Below are positions 25,501 through 35,500 of a stretch of DNA of 64,000 nucleotides, one piece after another. Source of the DNA: UBA1930 sp943371535 (GTDB lineage Bacteria; Bacteroidota; Bacteroidia; Chitinophagales; Chitinophagaceae). The notes under the pieces were generated by a model. The model saw nothing but the letters and a program-made list of their open reading frames with translations, had not been told where the DNA came from and did no database searches. A program made the translations under genes and the position numbers. Location: positions 1 to 64,000 of the forward strand of contig CALRVE020000016.1 of NCBI GenBank assembly GCA_943371535.1. The letters are read 5' to 3'. Position 1 is the stretch's first letter, and each line of letters opens with the position of its first letter.

Positions 25501-26052
25501 TTAATTTTTAATTAAATGCACTTGTAAGCCAAGTGCTAATTGAATAGTATTGTTTCTGCCAGCATAATCATTAAACTTATCTGAAATATAATTTACCATA
25601 AACTCAATACCCACACTGCTATTAAAAAAAGCAACACAGCCTAAGCCACCAGCATAAGTATTGGTAGAAGATTGCCAAGCATTACCTTTATCAAGCCCGA
25701 CTCTGTAAGATAATTCTGCTAAAAAATTAATTCTATTTTCATCATTTAAAAAGTAATACCTACAAGAGGGACCTGAGTGAAAACTTGTGTAACTTAACCC
25801 ATCACTAACTCTAATAAGCTTATTGAATGAAGATTTAATGCCAACATTAAAGTTGTTTGCAATAAAGTAGGCAACATTGGGATTAATATCAAGTGTCACA
25901 TTTGTATATGTTGGTGGTGTATAGTTTGCACTATTGTATTTTGTAGATGTAAAACTTAAGTTACCACCAAGCATCCAGTTGCCTTTTGTTAATTGTGCTT
26001 TTGATATATTAAAAGTTAGTAAGCTAAATGCTACTAGTATTATACATTTCAT
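25501..26052 (-). CDS. Small outer-membrane beta-barrel protein
   Basis: 183 residues. Signal peptide MKCIILVAFSLLTFNISKAQ, then GNWMLGGNLSFTSTKY and alternating hydrophobic strands (VAYFIANNFNVGIKSSF, CRYYFLNDENRINFLAELSYRVGL, VGIEFMVNYISDKF, IQLALGLQVHL). This is the pattern of an 8-stranded OmpW/OmpX-type porin. It ends with a polar residue rather than a terminal F. It is directly upstream of, and presumably co-transcribed with, the T9SS cargo gene at 25497, so the two may work together at the cell surface. Confidence 0.78.
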   Translation of the reverse strand: MKCIILVAFSLLTFNISKAQLTKGNWMLGGNLSFTSTKYNSANYTPPTYTNVTLDINPNVAYFIANNFNVGIKSSFNKLIRVSDGLSYTSFHSGPSCRYYFLNDENRINFLAELSYRVGLDKGNAWQSSTNTYAGGLGCVAFFNSSVGIEFMVNYISDKFNDYAGRNNTIQLALGLQVHLIKN

Positions 26053-26445
26053 AAGTATATGTTTTGATTTTTTTAATATTGAAGTTTTATAAGAAGGGAT
26101 TGTTTGAGAATAATATTGATTAATCGTTTCTCAGAGTTTGTTAATATGAATTGAAAAATTATTATCTATTCTAATTCTGAAAAATTAGCGTACTTACTTT
26201 TTGGCAATCATTTGTTTTATTACTTATTAAACTCTAAACTTACAAACCTCAAATAAGTTATTATTTATGCCATTTTATTTATTTTAATTAAGAAATGAGC
26301 ATTGGTGGCCACCAAATTTTGAGATGTTCTTTCTCAATTGTAAAATAAAGCAATATGTTTTGCATTTCATTGTATTGAAAACACTACAATTTCTGCCATT
26401 TTTTGTTTTTTATCATTTACCATAATATATTGCTGTATAAATTAT
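26053..26445. other. Divergent intergenic region, 393 bases
   Basis: No gene. It separates the minus-strand outer-membrane protein operon from the plus-strand response regulator, so it should contain two promoters. One perfect palindrome is seen at 26302-26315. Otherwise very A+T-rich, with no credible RNA structure noted. Confidence 0.6.
26302..26315. promoter_or_regulatory. Perfect palindrome TTGGTGGCCACCAA, possible operator
   Basis: 14 bases, perfectly palindromic, and unusually G+C-rich against its A+T-rich surroundings. It lies in the divergent region between the outer-membrane protein operon and the orphan response regulator, 131 bases before the latter. A binding site for a dimeric regulator is plausible; the regulator is unknown. 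Confidence 0.4.
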
Positions 26446-27150
26446 ATGTACATGAATATTGTTGTGGTTGACGATTATGCTAAAAGCCAAGCTGCTACTA
26501 TAAATTGGGTAAATAAACAACAGGGTTTAACATTGTTATTTAGTGCAATCAACGGATTTGATTTATTGAAGCAAATGAATAGATACAAAACTTTACCTGA
26601 TATTATTTTAATGGATATAAGAATGAAACCTGTTGATGGTTGTGCAGCTACTTATTTTTTAAAAAAGCAATATGCTAATATAAAAATTATTGCTGTTACA
26701 AGTTTTATAGAAAAAGAGGTAATACGCCAAGCCATTGTTTGTGGTGTAGATGCTTATGTAGTTAAACCACAAAGAGAAAATTTTTTGCTAGAAGCTATAG
26801 AACATGTACTGCAACAACAATTTTATTTAGATACTAGATTACAACAAGAAATAGATGCTATAACATTGGCTAATTTCTTTAAGATAAAACCAATTTTCTG
26901 GAAAAAAAGTGAAGGAGTATTAACTGCAAGAGAAAGCATTTTTGTTGCTTTAGTATCTACAGAATTAGCCTATAAAGAAGTTGCCGAATTAATGAGTGTA
27001 GAAGAAAAAACCATTCAAACTATGTTTGCTAGAGTATCTGAAAAATTAGGGCTAAAAAATCAAAAAGAATTGGTACTCTATTGTTTACAAAATGGCTTGG
27101 CAGTGAATGTAGATTTTAGCTATTCAAACATGGCTAAAGAAGTAGCTTAA
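26446..27150 (+). CDS. Response regulator with LuxR-type DNA-binding domain
   Basis: 234 residues; ATG at 26446 or the nearby ATG at 26452 (MNIVVVDD), which cannot be decided. A receiver domain spans about 1-125: acidic pocket D9/D10, phosphoacceptor D57 (ILMDIRM), switch residues in IIAVTSF and lysine in VVKPQ. A LuxR/FixJ-type helix-turn-helix is at the end (LTARESIFVALVSTELAYKEVAELMSVEEKTIQTMFARVSEKLGL). No histidine kinase is adjacent, so it is an orphan. Its regulon is unknown; the nearest target is the divergent outer-membrane operon. Confidence 0.88.
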   Translation: MYMNIVVVDDYAKSQAATINWVNKQQGLTLLFSAINGFDLLKQMNRYKTLPDIILMDIRMKPVDGCAATYFLKKQYANIKIIAVTSFIEKEVIRQAIVCGVDAYVVKPQRENFLLEAIEHVLQQQFYLDTRLQQEIDAITLANFFKIKPIFWKKSEGVLTARESIFVALVSTELAYKEVAELMSVEEKTIQTMFARVSEKLGLKNQKELVLYCLQNGLAVNVDFSYSNMAKEVA

Positions 27151-27200
27151 TAAAACTAGTAAAATAAGTTCATACAGACCAGACTTCTTAATAAAAATAA

Positions 27201-27220
27201 AAGCAGCCAATTAGCTGCTT
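27201..27220. terminator. Short hairpin between convergent genes
   Basis: AAGCAGC (27201-27207) and GCTGCTT (27214-27220) pair around a 6-base loop. A-rich before and T-rich after, so probably a bidirectional terminator between the response regulator and the 73-residue gene. Confidence 0.6.
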
Positions 27221-27225
27221 AAATT

Positions 27226-27447
27226 TTATTCTTCTTCTTTTTGAATTGGGTTTCTTCTTGTTGGAATAACCATTTTTTCATCTTCACTTAAAAACACCCA
27301 AAATTCGTGTAAGGCAAAAATATCGCCAGGTGTTTTTTCGCCATCATCTTCTGCATTGCGTTCGTAAGAACCCAATAACTCTCCATGATGTTTTAATTCT
27401 AATAATTTTTGTTCGTGTGCTAATGTTTTAAAATTTTCTATTGTCAT
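27226..27447 (-). CDS. Small acidic protein of unknown function
   Basis: 73 residues, MTIENFKTLAHEQKLLELKHHGELLGSYER..., ending in PTRRNPIQKEEE. Soluble, acidic, with a helical N-terminus and an aromatic centre (IFALHEFWVFLSEDEKMVIP). I know of no function. It lies just downstream of plsX on the same strand, separated by 81 bases, and could be the last member of that transcription unit. Confidence 0.65.
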   Translation of the reverse strand: MTIENFKTLAHEQKLLELKHHGELLGSYERNAEDDGEKTPGDIFALHEFWVFLSEDEKMVIPTRRNPIQKEEE

Positions 27448-27528
27448 AATGGTTGGTATATAAAATTAATCGTTCAAAACTAAGGGTTGCAATGCTTATT
27501 CAAAAAAAATATGTTGAAATTTTCTTTT

Positions 27529-28497
27529 CTATTCAGTTGTGTTAGCTGTTTGAAAACTTGTTTTCATTTTATTGCACAAATCGCTTTCAATCATTTTTTC
27601 GGCTAATACAATCATGTTTTTAAATGCTTTTGCATTGCTAATTCCATGACCAATAATTACAGGTTTTGCAACACCTAAAACAGGTGTGCCACCATAATTT
27701 TCATAATGAAAACGACTTAAATATTCGTCTTTATGCAAGTTGCGTTGATGAGCAATATCAAAAAAGCTTTCCGCCATTTTTAAAATAATATTGCCTGTAA
27801 ATCCATCACATACAATTACGTCTGCTTTATCATTAAAAATATCTCTTCCTTCAATATTTCCTGCAAAATTAATTTGCGTATTTTCTTTAAGCAATGGGTG
27901 TGTAGCTTGAACTAAAATGTTGCCTTTGCCTTCTTCTTCACCCACATTCATTAAACCAATTTTAGGGTTGGCAATGTTTAAAATATGTTGAGCATATAAA
28001 CTACCCAAAATAGCAAATTGATTTAAATGTTCGGGTTTACAATCGGCATTTAAACCAACATCTAACAACAATCCTGTACCACCATTTATTTTAGGAATAA
28101 TGGTGGCAATAGTTGGTCGTGATACCCCTTCAATAGCTTTAATACTAAACATGGCACCCACTAACATGGCACCAGTATTACCAGCACTAATAAAAGCATC
28201 AATTTTGCCGGTAGCCAATAAATGAAAACCAATGGCAATAGAGCTTTGTTGTTTTTCTTTTAATGCTTTTGTGGGATGCTCGTTGTAGCCAATTACTTCT
28301 TCGGCATGTATCAATTGTACTTTATGGCTGAGTTGGTATTCTTCTAGTAATGGAGATAGTTGTTCACTATGACCTATACACAACAAATTGAGCATTGGTG
28401 TATTGGTTTGTTCAGCAAATAATAGCTCAATGCCTTTAATAGCTTCAAGAGGGGCAAAATCGCCACCCATCATATCTATTCCAATGTTCATAACCAT
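27529..28497 (-). CDS. plsX: Phosphate acyltransferase PlsX
   Basis: 322 residues; ATG at 28497 or 28491 (MNIGIDMMGGDFAP, the usual family start). Conserved stretches: GIDMMGGDFAP, SIAIGFHLLATGKIDAFISAGNTGAM, GFTGNIILKMAE and GVAKPVIIGHG. PlsX makes acyl-phosphate from acyl-ACP for phosphatidic acid synthesis. It is third in the common DUF177-rpmF-plsX order, which links fatty acid and phospholipid synthesis to the ribosome cluster. A weak hairpin (about 28530-28550) lies between it and rpmF. Confidence 0.96.
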   Translation of the reverse strand: MVMNIGIDMMGGDFAPLEAIKGIELLFAEQTNTPMLNLLCIGHSEQLSPLLEEYQLSHKVQLIHAEEVIGYNEHPTKALKEKQQSSIAIGFHLLATGKIDAFISAGNTGAMLVGAMFSIKAIEGVSRPTIATIIPKINGGTGLLLDVGLNADCKPEHLNQFAILGSLYAQHILNIANPKIGLMNVGEEEGKGNILVQATHPLLKENTQINFAGNIEGRDIFNDKADVIVCDGFTGNIILKMAESFFDIAHQRNLHKDEYLSRFHYENYGGTPVLGVAKPVIIGHGISNAKAFKNMIVLAEKMIESDLCNKMKTSFQTANTTE

Positions 28498-28590
28498 GCA
28501 ATTTATTGTGATACCAATAAAACTATAAAAGCCCTTTCGTTAGAAAGAGCTGTAATATAAGTTTAAAAATTACTTTATAAAAGTAATTAA

Positions 28591-28785
28591 TTAGGCTTTT
28601 AAAGGAGCTTTTTCTGCTACTAATTTACCTTTGTAAAATAACTTCCCTTCACTCACATGAGCACGGTGACGAGGATGAATTTCGCCAGTAGTGGTGTCTT
28701 TGCTTAAGGTTACTTCTTGAGCAATATAGTGAGTTCTTCTTTTTGCACTACGTTGTTGTGAGTGTCTACGTTTTGGATTTGGCAT
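28591..28785 (-). CDS. rpmF: 50S ribosomal protein L32
   Basis: 64 residues, MPNPKRRHSQQRSAKRRTHY, an unmistakable L32. The CxxC zinc pairs present in many L32 proteins are missing, so this is a zinc-independent form. It lies between DUF177 and plsX, the conserved arrangement, with gaps of 34 and 93 bases. Confidence 0.97.
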   Translation of the reverse strand: MPNPKRRHSQQRSAKRRTHYIAQEVTLSKDTTTGEIHPRHRAHVSEGKLFYKGKLVAEKAPLKA

Positions 28786-28819
28786 AAAATCAAATTTTTA
28801 AAAAGTCGGTTCCAAATAT

Positions 28820-29368
28820 TTAGTTATCTAAATCTTTAAATTTTTCTAATCCTTTCATTAAAGGATTACTACTATCTCTCAACACATTTTCTTCCATTTC
28901 TTTCAGCTTTTGCAAAACTTCGTTATTGCATTGTGGGCCGCCCATTGCTTCTTCATTACACATTTTTTGAAAAGGAATGGCCAAATTTACAAATTCGTAC
29001 AACCAATCGGCAACGTGTAAATGACTTTCGCCTCGGCTAATGTAAAAAACATCAGGATCCTCTTCCTGTTCATTTTTTACATCGGGATCATCTGCCATTT
29101 TAACAATAATGATAAATTCGTCCCACAATTGTTTGGTGAGTGTGTTGCCACATCTGTCACAATCAACATCAGCTTTACCGCCAATGTCAAATTTTAGTTG
29201 AATAAAACCGGTATTTTTTTCTAAAGTTAGTTTAATATCGGCATTACAATTACTAAAATCTTGTTCGCCAAAAGCTGCAAAGAACTTATCATCTATCCTA
29301 TATTCAAATACATGAACACCTGGTTTTAGCCCTACAAATGCAATATCAAATTCCCTTTTGTGGCTCAT
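28820..29368 (-). CDS. DUF177 (YceD) family protein
   Basis: 182 residues from the ATG at 29368 (MSHKREFDIAFVGLKPGVHVFEY), the usual DUF177 beginning. It has two cysteine pairs in the mid-region (DCDRCGNTL) and a C-terminal CNEEAMGGPQCNNEVLQKL, both typical. DUF177 is linked to 23S rRNA accumulation (YceD in E. coli and plants) and always neighbours rpmF. The frame is open to 29500, but a matching -33/-7 promoter (29419-29389) lies inside that extension and places the transcript start about 15 bases before the 29368 ATG, so the shorter start is used. Confidence 0.9.
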   Translation of the reverse strand: MSHKREFDIAFVGLKPGVHVFEYRIDDKFFAAFGEQDFSNCNADIKLTLEKNTGFIQLKFDIGGKADVDCDRCGNTLTKQLWDEFIIIVKMADDPDVKNEQEEDPDVFYISRGESHLHVADWLYEFVNLAIPFQKMCNEEAMGGPQCNNEVLQKLKEMEENVLRDSSNPLMKGLEKFKDLDN

Positions 29369-29388
29369 GTACTTTTTTTTAGGGTCGG

Positions 29389-29419
29389 CAAAGGTAGGAG
29401 GTTCTGTTGAAACAGCAAA
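29389..29419 (-). promoter_or_regulatory. Promoter of the DUF177-rpmF-plsX operon
   Basis: On the minus strand: TTTG (29419-29416), 19 bases, TACCTTTG (29396-29389). Both elements fit the Bacteroidota consensus exactly. Predicted start near 29383, giving a 15-base leader to the DUF177 ATG. Confidence 0.7.
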
Positions 29420-29478
29420 ACTTTCACCACTGTTATTGGCAAATGTGCAAACTTTTAAATTATTCTTTTGATTTTTTA

Positions 29479-29507
29479 TTGTTATGTGAATAGTGTTCAT
29501 TATTTTG
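29479..29507 (+). promoter_or_regulatory. Probable promoter of the first giant T9SS gene
   Basis: TTG (29479-29481), 19 bases, TATTTTG (29501-29507), one base short of the full TAnnTTTG. A start near 29513 would leave about 20 bases before the ATG at 29534. Confidence 0.4.
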
Positions 29508-29533
29508 AGGCACTTAATTAAAACTACACTGCT

Positions 29534-32500
29534 ATGAAGCGATTCTACTCTTTTCTTGTAGGAAATTTATTGATGTTCCTATTGTTTGCAAATTATTCTA
29601 GTGCACAATGTTTAACTGCTGTAAATGGTCTATTCCCATCTGCAACTTTTACACCTACTTGTACTGGAGCACCTCAAAGTATTGTAACAAATGCTTATGC
29701 AAGTGAATATGCTAATGTTGCATTAACAAGTGGTATTGCATACACTTTTTCTAGTAGTGTAGCAACAGATGTAATTACAATTTCAGATGCAGCAGGTGCA
29801 ACAAGTTTAGCTTTTGCCAATGGTGGACCTGTAACTTTTACACCAACAACTACAGCTACCTTTAGGTTTTACACCCATACCGCTGGTTGTGGTGCTGAAA
29901 GTGTAAACAGAACCAAAAGTGTTGCTTGTACTTTGCCGCCTTGTACTGCTCCTACGGCTCAACCAACAAGTTTAGTATTTTCAAGCATTACAAGTTCTAG
30001 TGTTGCTGTTAGTTTTACTGCACCAGCAACAGCACCAACCAATTATTTGGTAGTTAGAACAACCACAAACACAGCTCCAACACCTGTAAATGGTACAAGT
30101 TATACAGTTGGTGCAAGTACAATAGGTTTTATAGATTATATAGGAACTGCTTTAACCTATGTTTCAAGTAATCTATTACCATCTACAACATATTATTATT
30201 GGGTGTTTTCTTATAATACTACATCAGGTACATGTAGTCCTAATTATTTAACAACTACTCCTTTAACTGGCACAGCTACAACACTTGTGGCAGGTAATTT
30301 AACTTCAACAGCAGCAGGAGGATTATGGAACTCAGCATCAACTTGGGTTGGTGGTGTTGTACCAGGAGTTGGTGATAATGTGATCATTGCAGATGGTTCT
30401 GTTGTTACAATTGATGGTGCTTATACCGTTAATAATTTAACAGTTGGGCAAGGAAATTCTGGTGTATTGCAATGGAATGCTACATCCAATGCTTTAACTG
30501 TAAGAAACGATATAACTATAGCAGCTGGTGGTAAGTTTTTAGCATACACTACCGGTGGGGTGGTTGGTCAAAGAATAAATGTTGGTGGTAATTTCACCAA
30601 TAATGGTTACGTCAATCTTGCATTGGGTACAACCACAAATAGTGTGTTAAGTTTTCAAGGCAGTCAATTAAGTACCAATACTAATCAAACACTTGGAGGT
30701 TCTGGTATTTTTGAAGGCAATGGAACAGCAGGATTAATTAGGGTATTATTCATTGAAACTACTGGCTCAGTTTCAATTTCAACTTCACAAAATATTATTA
30801 CAACTAATTTAGCTGTTGGTGCAGGTACACTTAATACAAATGGCAAATTATTTATTGACAATACTGCTCAAGTTTATGGTAGACCAGTTAATACACAAGT
30901 AGCTAACGTAGTAGTAACAAATATGGGAACTACAGCATACACCAGTGCACCTGTTGTTTTTGGAGCAGCTGTAACACTTTGGACTGCCAATGGAACAGCC
31001 ACATTAAATACAAGATATTTTTCAGGAAATAATGTTTATGTTGCTACAACTGCTGGAACATTTGATGCAACTACAGCCCCAATCCACACTTCAGGAATTT
31101 TGAGCAATGGTACAGCTTCATTATTATGGATTGGAACTTTAGGAACATTGGGTAATCCATTTCAACAAACAGCTGTAACTCTTGGTACTCAATATTTTTA
31201 TGGAGATAATTTATACGTATGTACAGTAGCTGGAGTTCCTTCTGCAACTGCACCACCTATACATACTTCTGGAGCTGTAGCAAGTGGTGCTGCAACTTTC
31301 TTGTATGTTGGTTCTCCTGCAAAAGTGTTAGTTAACTTTAATAGTGGAACAGTAAGAAGCTTAACGTTAACTGATGCAGGCTCTGGTTATTCAAGTGCAC
31401 CAGCTTTAGCATTTAGTTTAAATGGTGGTGCAGGTGCCGGAGCTGCTGCAAGTGTTGTATATATTCAATCTGTTGCTGGTCCTGCCAGTAGTATAACCCA
31501 AAAAAGTGGAGTCTCTTCAATTGTAGGTGGTTTAAATATCAATAGTACTCAAGGAGCTAGTGCATTTTCTGGAGTAGGAGCAATTTCTACAACAGGAGGT
31601 GGTGTAAACTATACGGTTGTACCAACAGTTGGTTTTGCTGGTCCTACTGCGATTAACCTTATTACTGATGGAGGAAGTGGATATACAGCAGCACCAACTG
31701 TAACAGTTACAGGCGGAAATTTAGTGAGTGGTTCTGCATTAACTAGTAGCAATTTTACAGTTGTAGTAGCAAATGGTAAAGTGGTTTCTACATATTTAAA
31801 TACAGCTACAACAGCAACCTATTCAGTACCTCCAACATTGGCTTTTTCAGCTGGTAATGCAACATTGGCATTTCCGGCAGGTTGTTGGCCAACTGCTACT
31901 GCTGTGATTGGAGCAAATGGACAGATTACCAACTTTACTATTAACAATGCAGGTTTTGGTTATGTGGCAGCACCTACTGTAGGTATTGGTACAACCAATA
32001 ATACTGCAAATGGAGGAACATTTACTACAGTAGCAACTACTCCAACAGCACGTATTGCATTATACAATACTACATTAGGTTTCTTTTCTCCTGCAGCTAG
32101 TAACGTAGTTCATACAGATGCGTCTGTAATTCCTGCCAATGGCAAGTTGAACAATTTAACAATGAATAGTGCTTTGGGAGCCAACTTCACTAGTAGTGTT
32201 GAGTTACTTGGTTCGTCACCATTAACACTTACAGCAGGTGAATTAAATTTAGGTTCTGGAACTCTTACCATTAGTCATCCTAGTTATGCTGGTGTAAGTG
32301 GTAGTGCAACAGCAAGTGTTAGTGCAGCTGCCATTAGATTAAATTCTCCTGGTGGTTCATTAACTAGAACATTCCCTTATTTCCCAACAGTTGCAATTGC
32401 AACTGGTACTGGTAGTTTGGCAACTGGTTCTACTGTAACTACTTTAACTACATCTAGAACAACTGCACCAACTGGTTCAATTGCAGGAGGTGGAGTGAAT

Positions 32501-35500
32501 GCTACAGGTAAAAGAGCATATAGAGTTCAAACGAATGCTGGAAGCAATTTTGGTACTAACCCAACTATAACTTTAAACTTTAATGCTGCCGACTCTTTAA
32601 CAGTAGATAATCCAAATTTATATATTGGTCAATCAACGAGTTTAACTGGACCATGGACTGTTAGAAGTGTAGCTTCTGGAACTGGCTCATTACCTACAAC
32701 AGGAAGTAGAACAACAGCAATTAGTGGTGTTGGTCCTATTGTTCCAACTGGTGATGATTATTATGCATGGATGGCCGCCGACCTTTGTTCTGGTACGCCA
32801 GTAACAGGGATAGTTGCTGTTTCAGGTTCAACTGTAGTTTGTTCTGGTACTACCGTATCACTTACAAGTAATGTATTTACAGTTGGTATAGGAATGACAT
32901 ATCGCTGGCAGAAATCAACAGACAATACCGTTTGGGAAGATTTAAATGGTACATCAGCTGCTAGTTTCTCTTTTGTTATATCTGACTCTGTTTGGATCAG
33001 AAGAGTAGACTCTTGTACAAATGGTGGTTTATTTGCTGTTTCAAATTCAATTTTTATTAATTTATCACCAGCATTAACTACCTTAAATGAAAACTTTGAT
33101 GGAGTAACAACACCTGCATTACCAAGTTGTTGGAGTAAGGTTGGAACCCCAGGATCAGTTTCAACTCAAACAACAGGGGCTTTATCTACACCTAATTGTT
33201 TATATATGTTCTCTTCTTCAGGAACAACTATTGCAATGATTAGCCTACCTAGATTGGAAAATACAGATGCAAGTACACATCGTTTACGTTTCTCAGCTAG
33301 AGCTAATTTTACAATAGGTGGAGTAATTGAAGTGGGTTATTTAACTAATCCTGCTGATCAAGCTTCTTTTGTTTCTTTAGGTTCTTACACTACAACAAGT
33401 ATTACTAATTATGATAATTTTGAACTTAGCCCAGTAACAACACCTACAGGTGTAAAAACTTTGGCTTTCAGACATACAGGTGTTCCTGCAAATAGTGTTT
33501 TAATTGATAATGTTGTTTATGAAGCAATTCCTAACTGTAATGCACCATCCAATGTGCAAACCAGTAATTTAACCAGCACTAGCGTAGATATTTCATGGGA
33601 TCCTCCAACAGTAGGTTCAGCCCCTTTAAGTTATAGTGTTTATTATAGTACAAGCAGCACAGCTCCAACGTTAACTGCTGCTCCAACTTTGTATGGTTTA
33701 ACTAATCCTACTATTGCACTAACAGCACTTACTCCAAATACAACTTACTATTTATGGGTAAGAAGTAAATGTAGTGCAACTGATTCTAGTGCTTGGAGCT
33801 CAGTTAGAACATTTAAAACACCTTGTGCTCCAATAACCACTCTACCTTGGACAGAGGGTTTTGAAGGAATTACTACTGTGGGAGCTGGCTTGTTTCCTGA
33901 TTGTTGGACAGTTCAAAATGTTTCAGGAACATTGCCAACAAGCTCTACAACAGTCGATACAAGAAGATTTCCAAGAACAGGAACTAAATATTATCACACA
34001 CAATGGAATGCAACATCTTGGGTTTATACTCCTGGATTTCAACTTACAGCTGGCACATCTTATGACTTTTCATTTTATATGATGAAAAAAGACCCAGCTC
34101 TTGGCTTTACATTAGACGTTTCTTATGGCGATAATCCTTCTGATGCTGCAATGATTAATCCATTATTAACTGGATTAAGTGTTACAAACACAGATTACGA
34201 GCAATTTAAATATACGTTCACTGCATCATCAACGGGTACTTATTATATTGGTATAAAAAGTACATCTCCAAATTCAACACCTTGGTACTTGAGTTTTGAC
34301 GACTTTAAGTTAGAAGTAACACCAACTTGTAATGAACCTACCAATGTTGCTTTAAGTAATGTTACAAGCACAGGTGTTGATGTTACTTGGGATGCACCAA
34401 CAGCAGGTACTTCACCTATTAGTTATAGTGTTTATTATAGCACAAGTAATACTGCTCCAACATTAACTACAGCTCCAACAGTACATGGTATTAACGGTCC
34501 TGCTACTGTTTTAACTAGTTTAATACCTGCAACCACTTATTACTTATGGGTAAGAAGTAAGTGCAGTACTACAGATTCTAGTAGTTGGAGTTCTGTAAAA
34601 CAATTTACCACATTATGTACATCGGTAACTTCATTTATTCAAAGCTTTGATGGAGTAACTGTACCTGCGTTACCAAGTTGTTGGCTAAAAGTGGGCACTA
34701 CTGGAACAGCTGTAACACAAGCAACTGGAGCATTTACAACGCCAAATGCTTTAAATATGAATTCTTCTTCAACTAGTAATATAGCAATGGTTTCTATGCC
34801 TCCTGTAAGTAATGCAAATGCAGGCACTCACCGTTTACGCTTTAGAATTAGAGCAAATGCAACAGTTGGTGGAATAATTGAAGCTGGTTATTTAACCGAT
34901 CCTTTAGATCAGGCAACTTTTGTTTCTTTAGGTTCATTTACCACAACTAGTACTACTGTTTATAATGATTTTGAAGTTACACCAGTAAATGCACCTCCAG
35001 GTGTTACCACATTAGCATTTAAGCATACTGGTTCTCCTGCTAATGCAGTTCTAATAGATAATGTTGTGTATGAAATGATACCAACTTGTAACGAACCAAC
35101 CAATGTGCAAGCTGCTAACATAACAACAACAACTGCTGATTTAACTTGGGATTCACCAACAGCTGGTGGTTCTCCAATTAGCTACAGCTTGTACTATAGT
35201 ACAACAAATACACCACCAACTTTAACTACTGCTCCTACTTTAGCAGGAATTAACGGCCCGGCTGTAAGTTTAACTGGATTAAACCCTGCATCTACTTATT
35301 TCTTATGGGTAAGAAGCAAATGCTCTGCAACAGATTCTAGTGGATGGTCTAATTTAAGATCATTTACTACAGCATGTGCTGTTATCACAACATTACCATG
35401 GAATGAAGGATTTGAAGGTGTTACTGCTCCGGGCTCTTTGATAGTACCAAACTGTTGGACTTATGAAGTATCTGTAGGAACCACAGGAATTGGTACAAGT

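Noticed and set aside
29369..29500. N-terminal extension of the DUF177 protein
   Set aside because: It overlaps a complete promoter and lacks family sequence; the shorter start at 29368 fits homologues.
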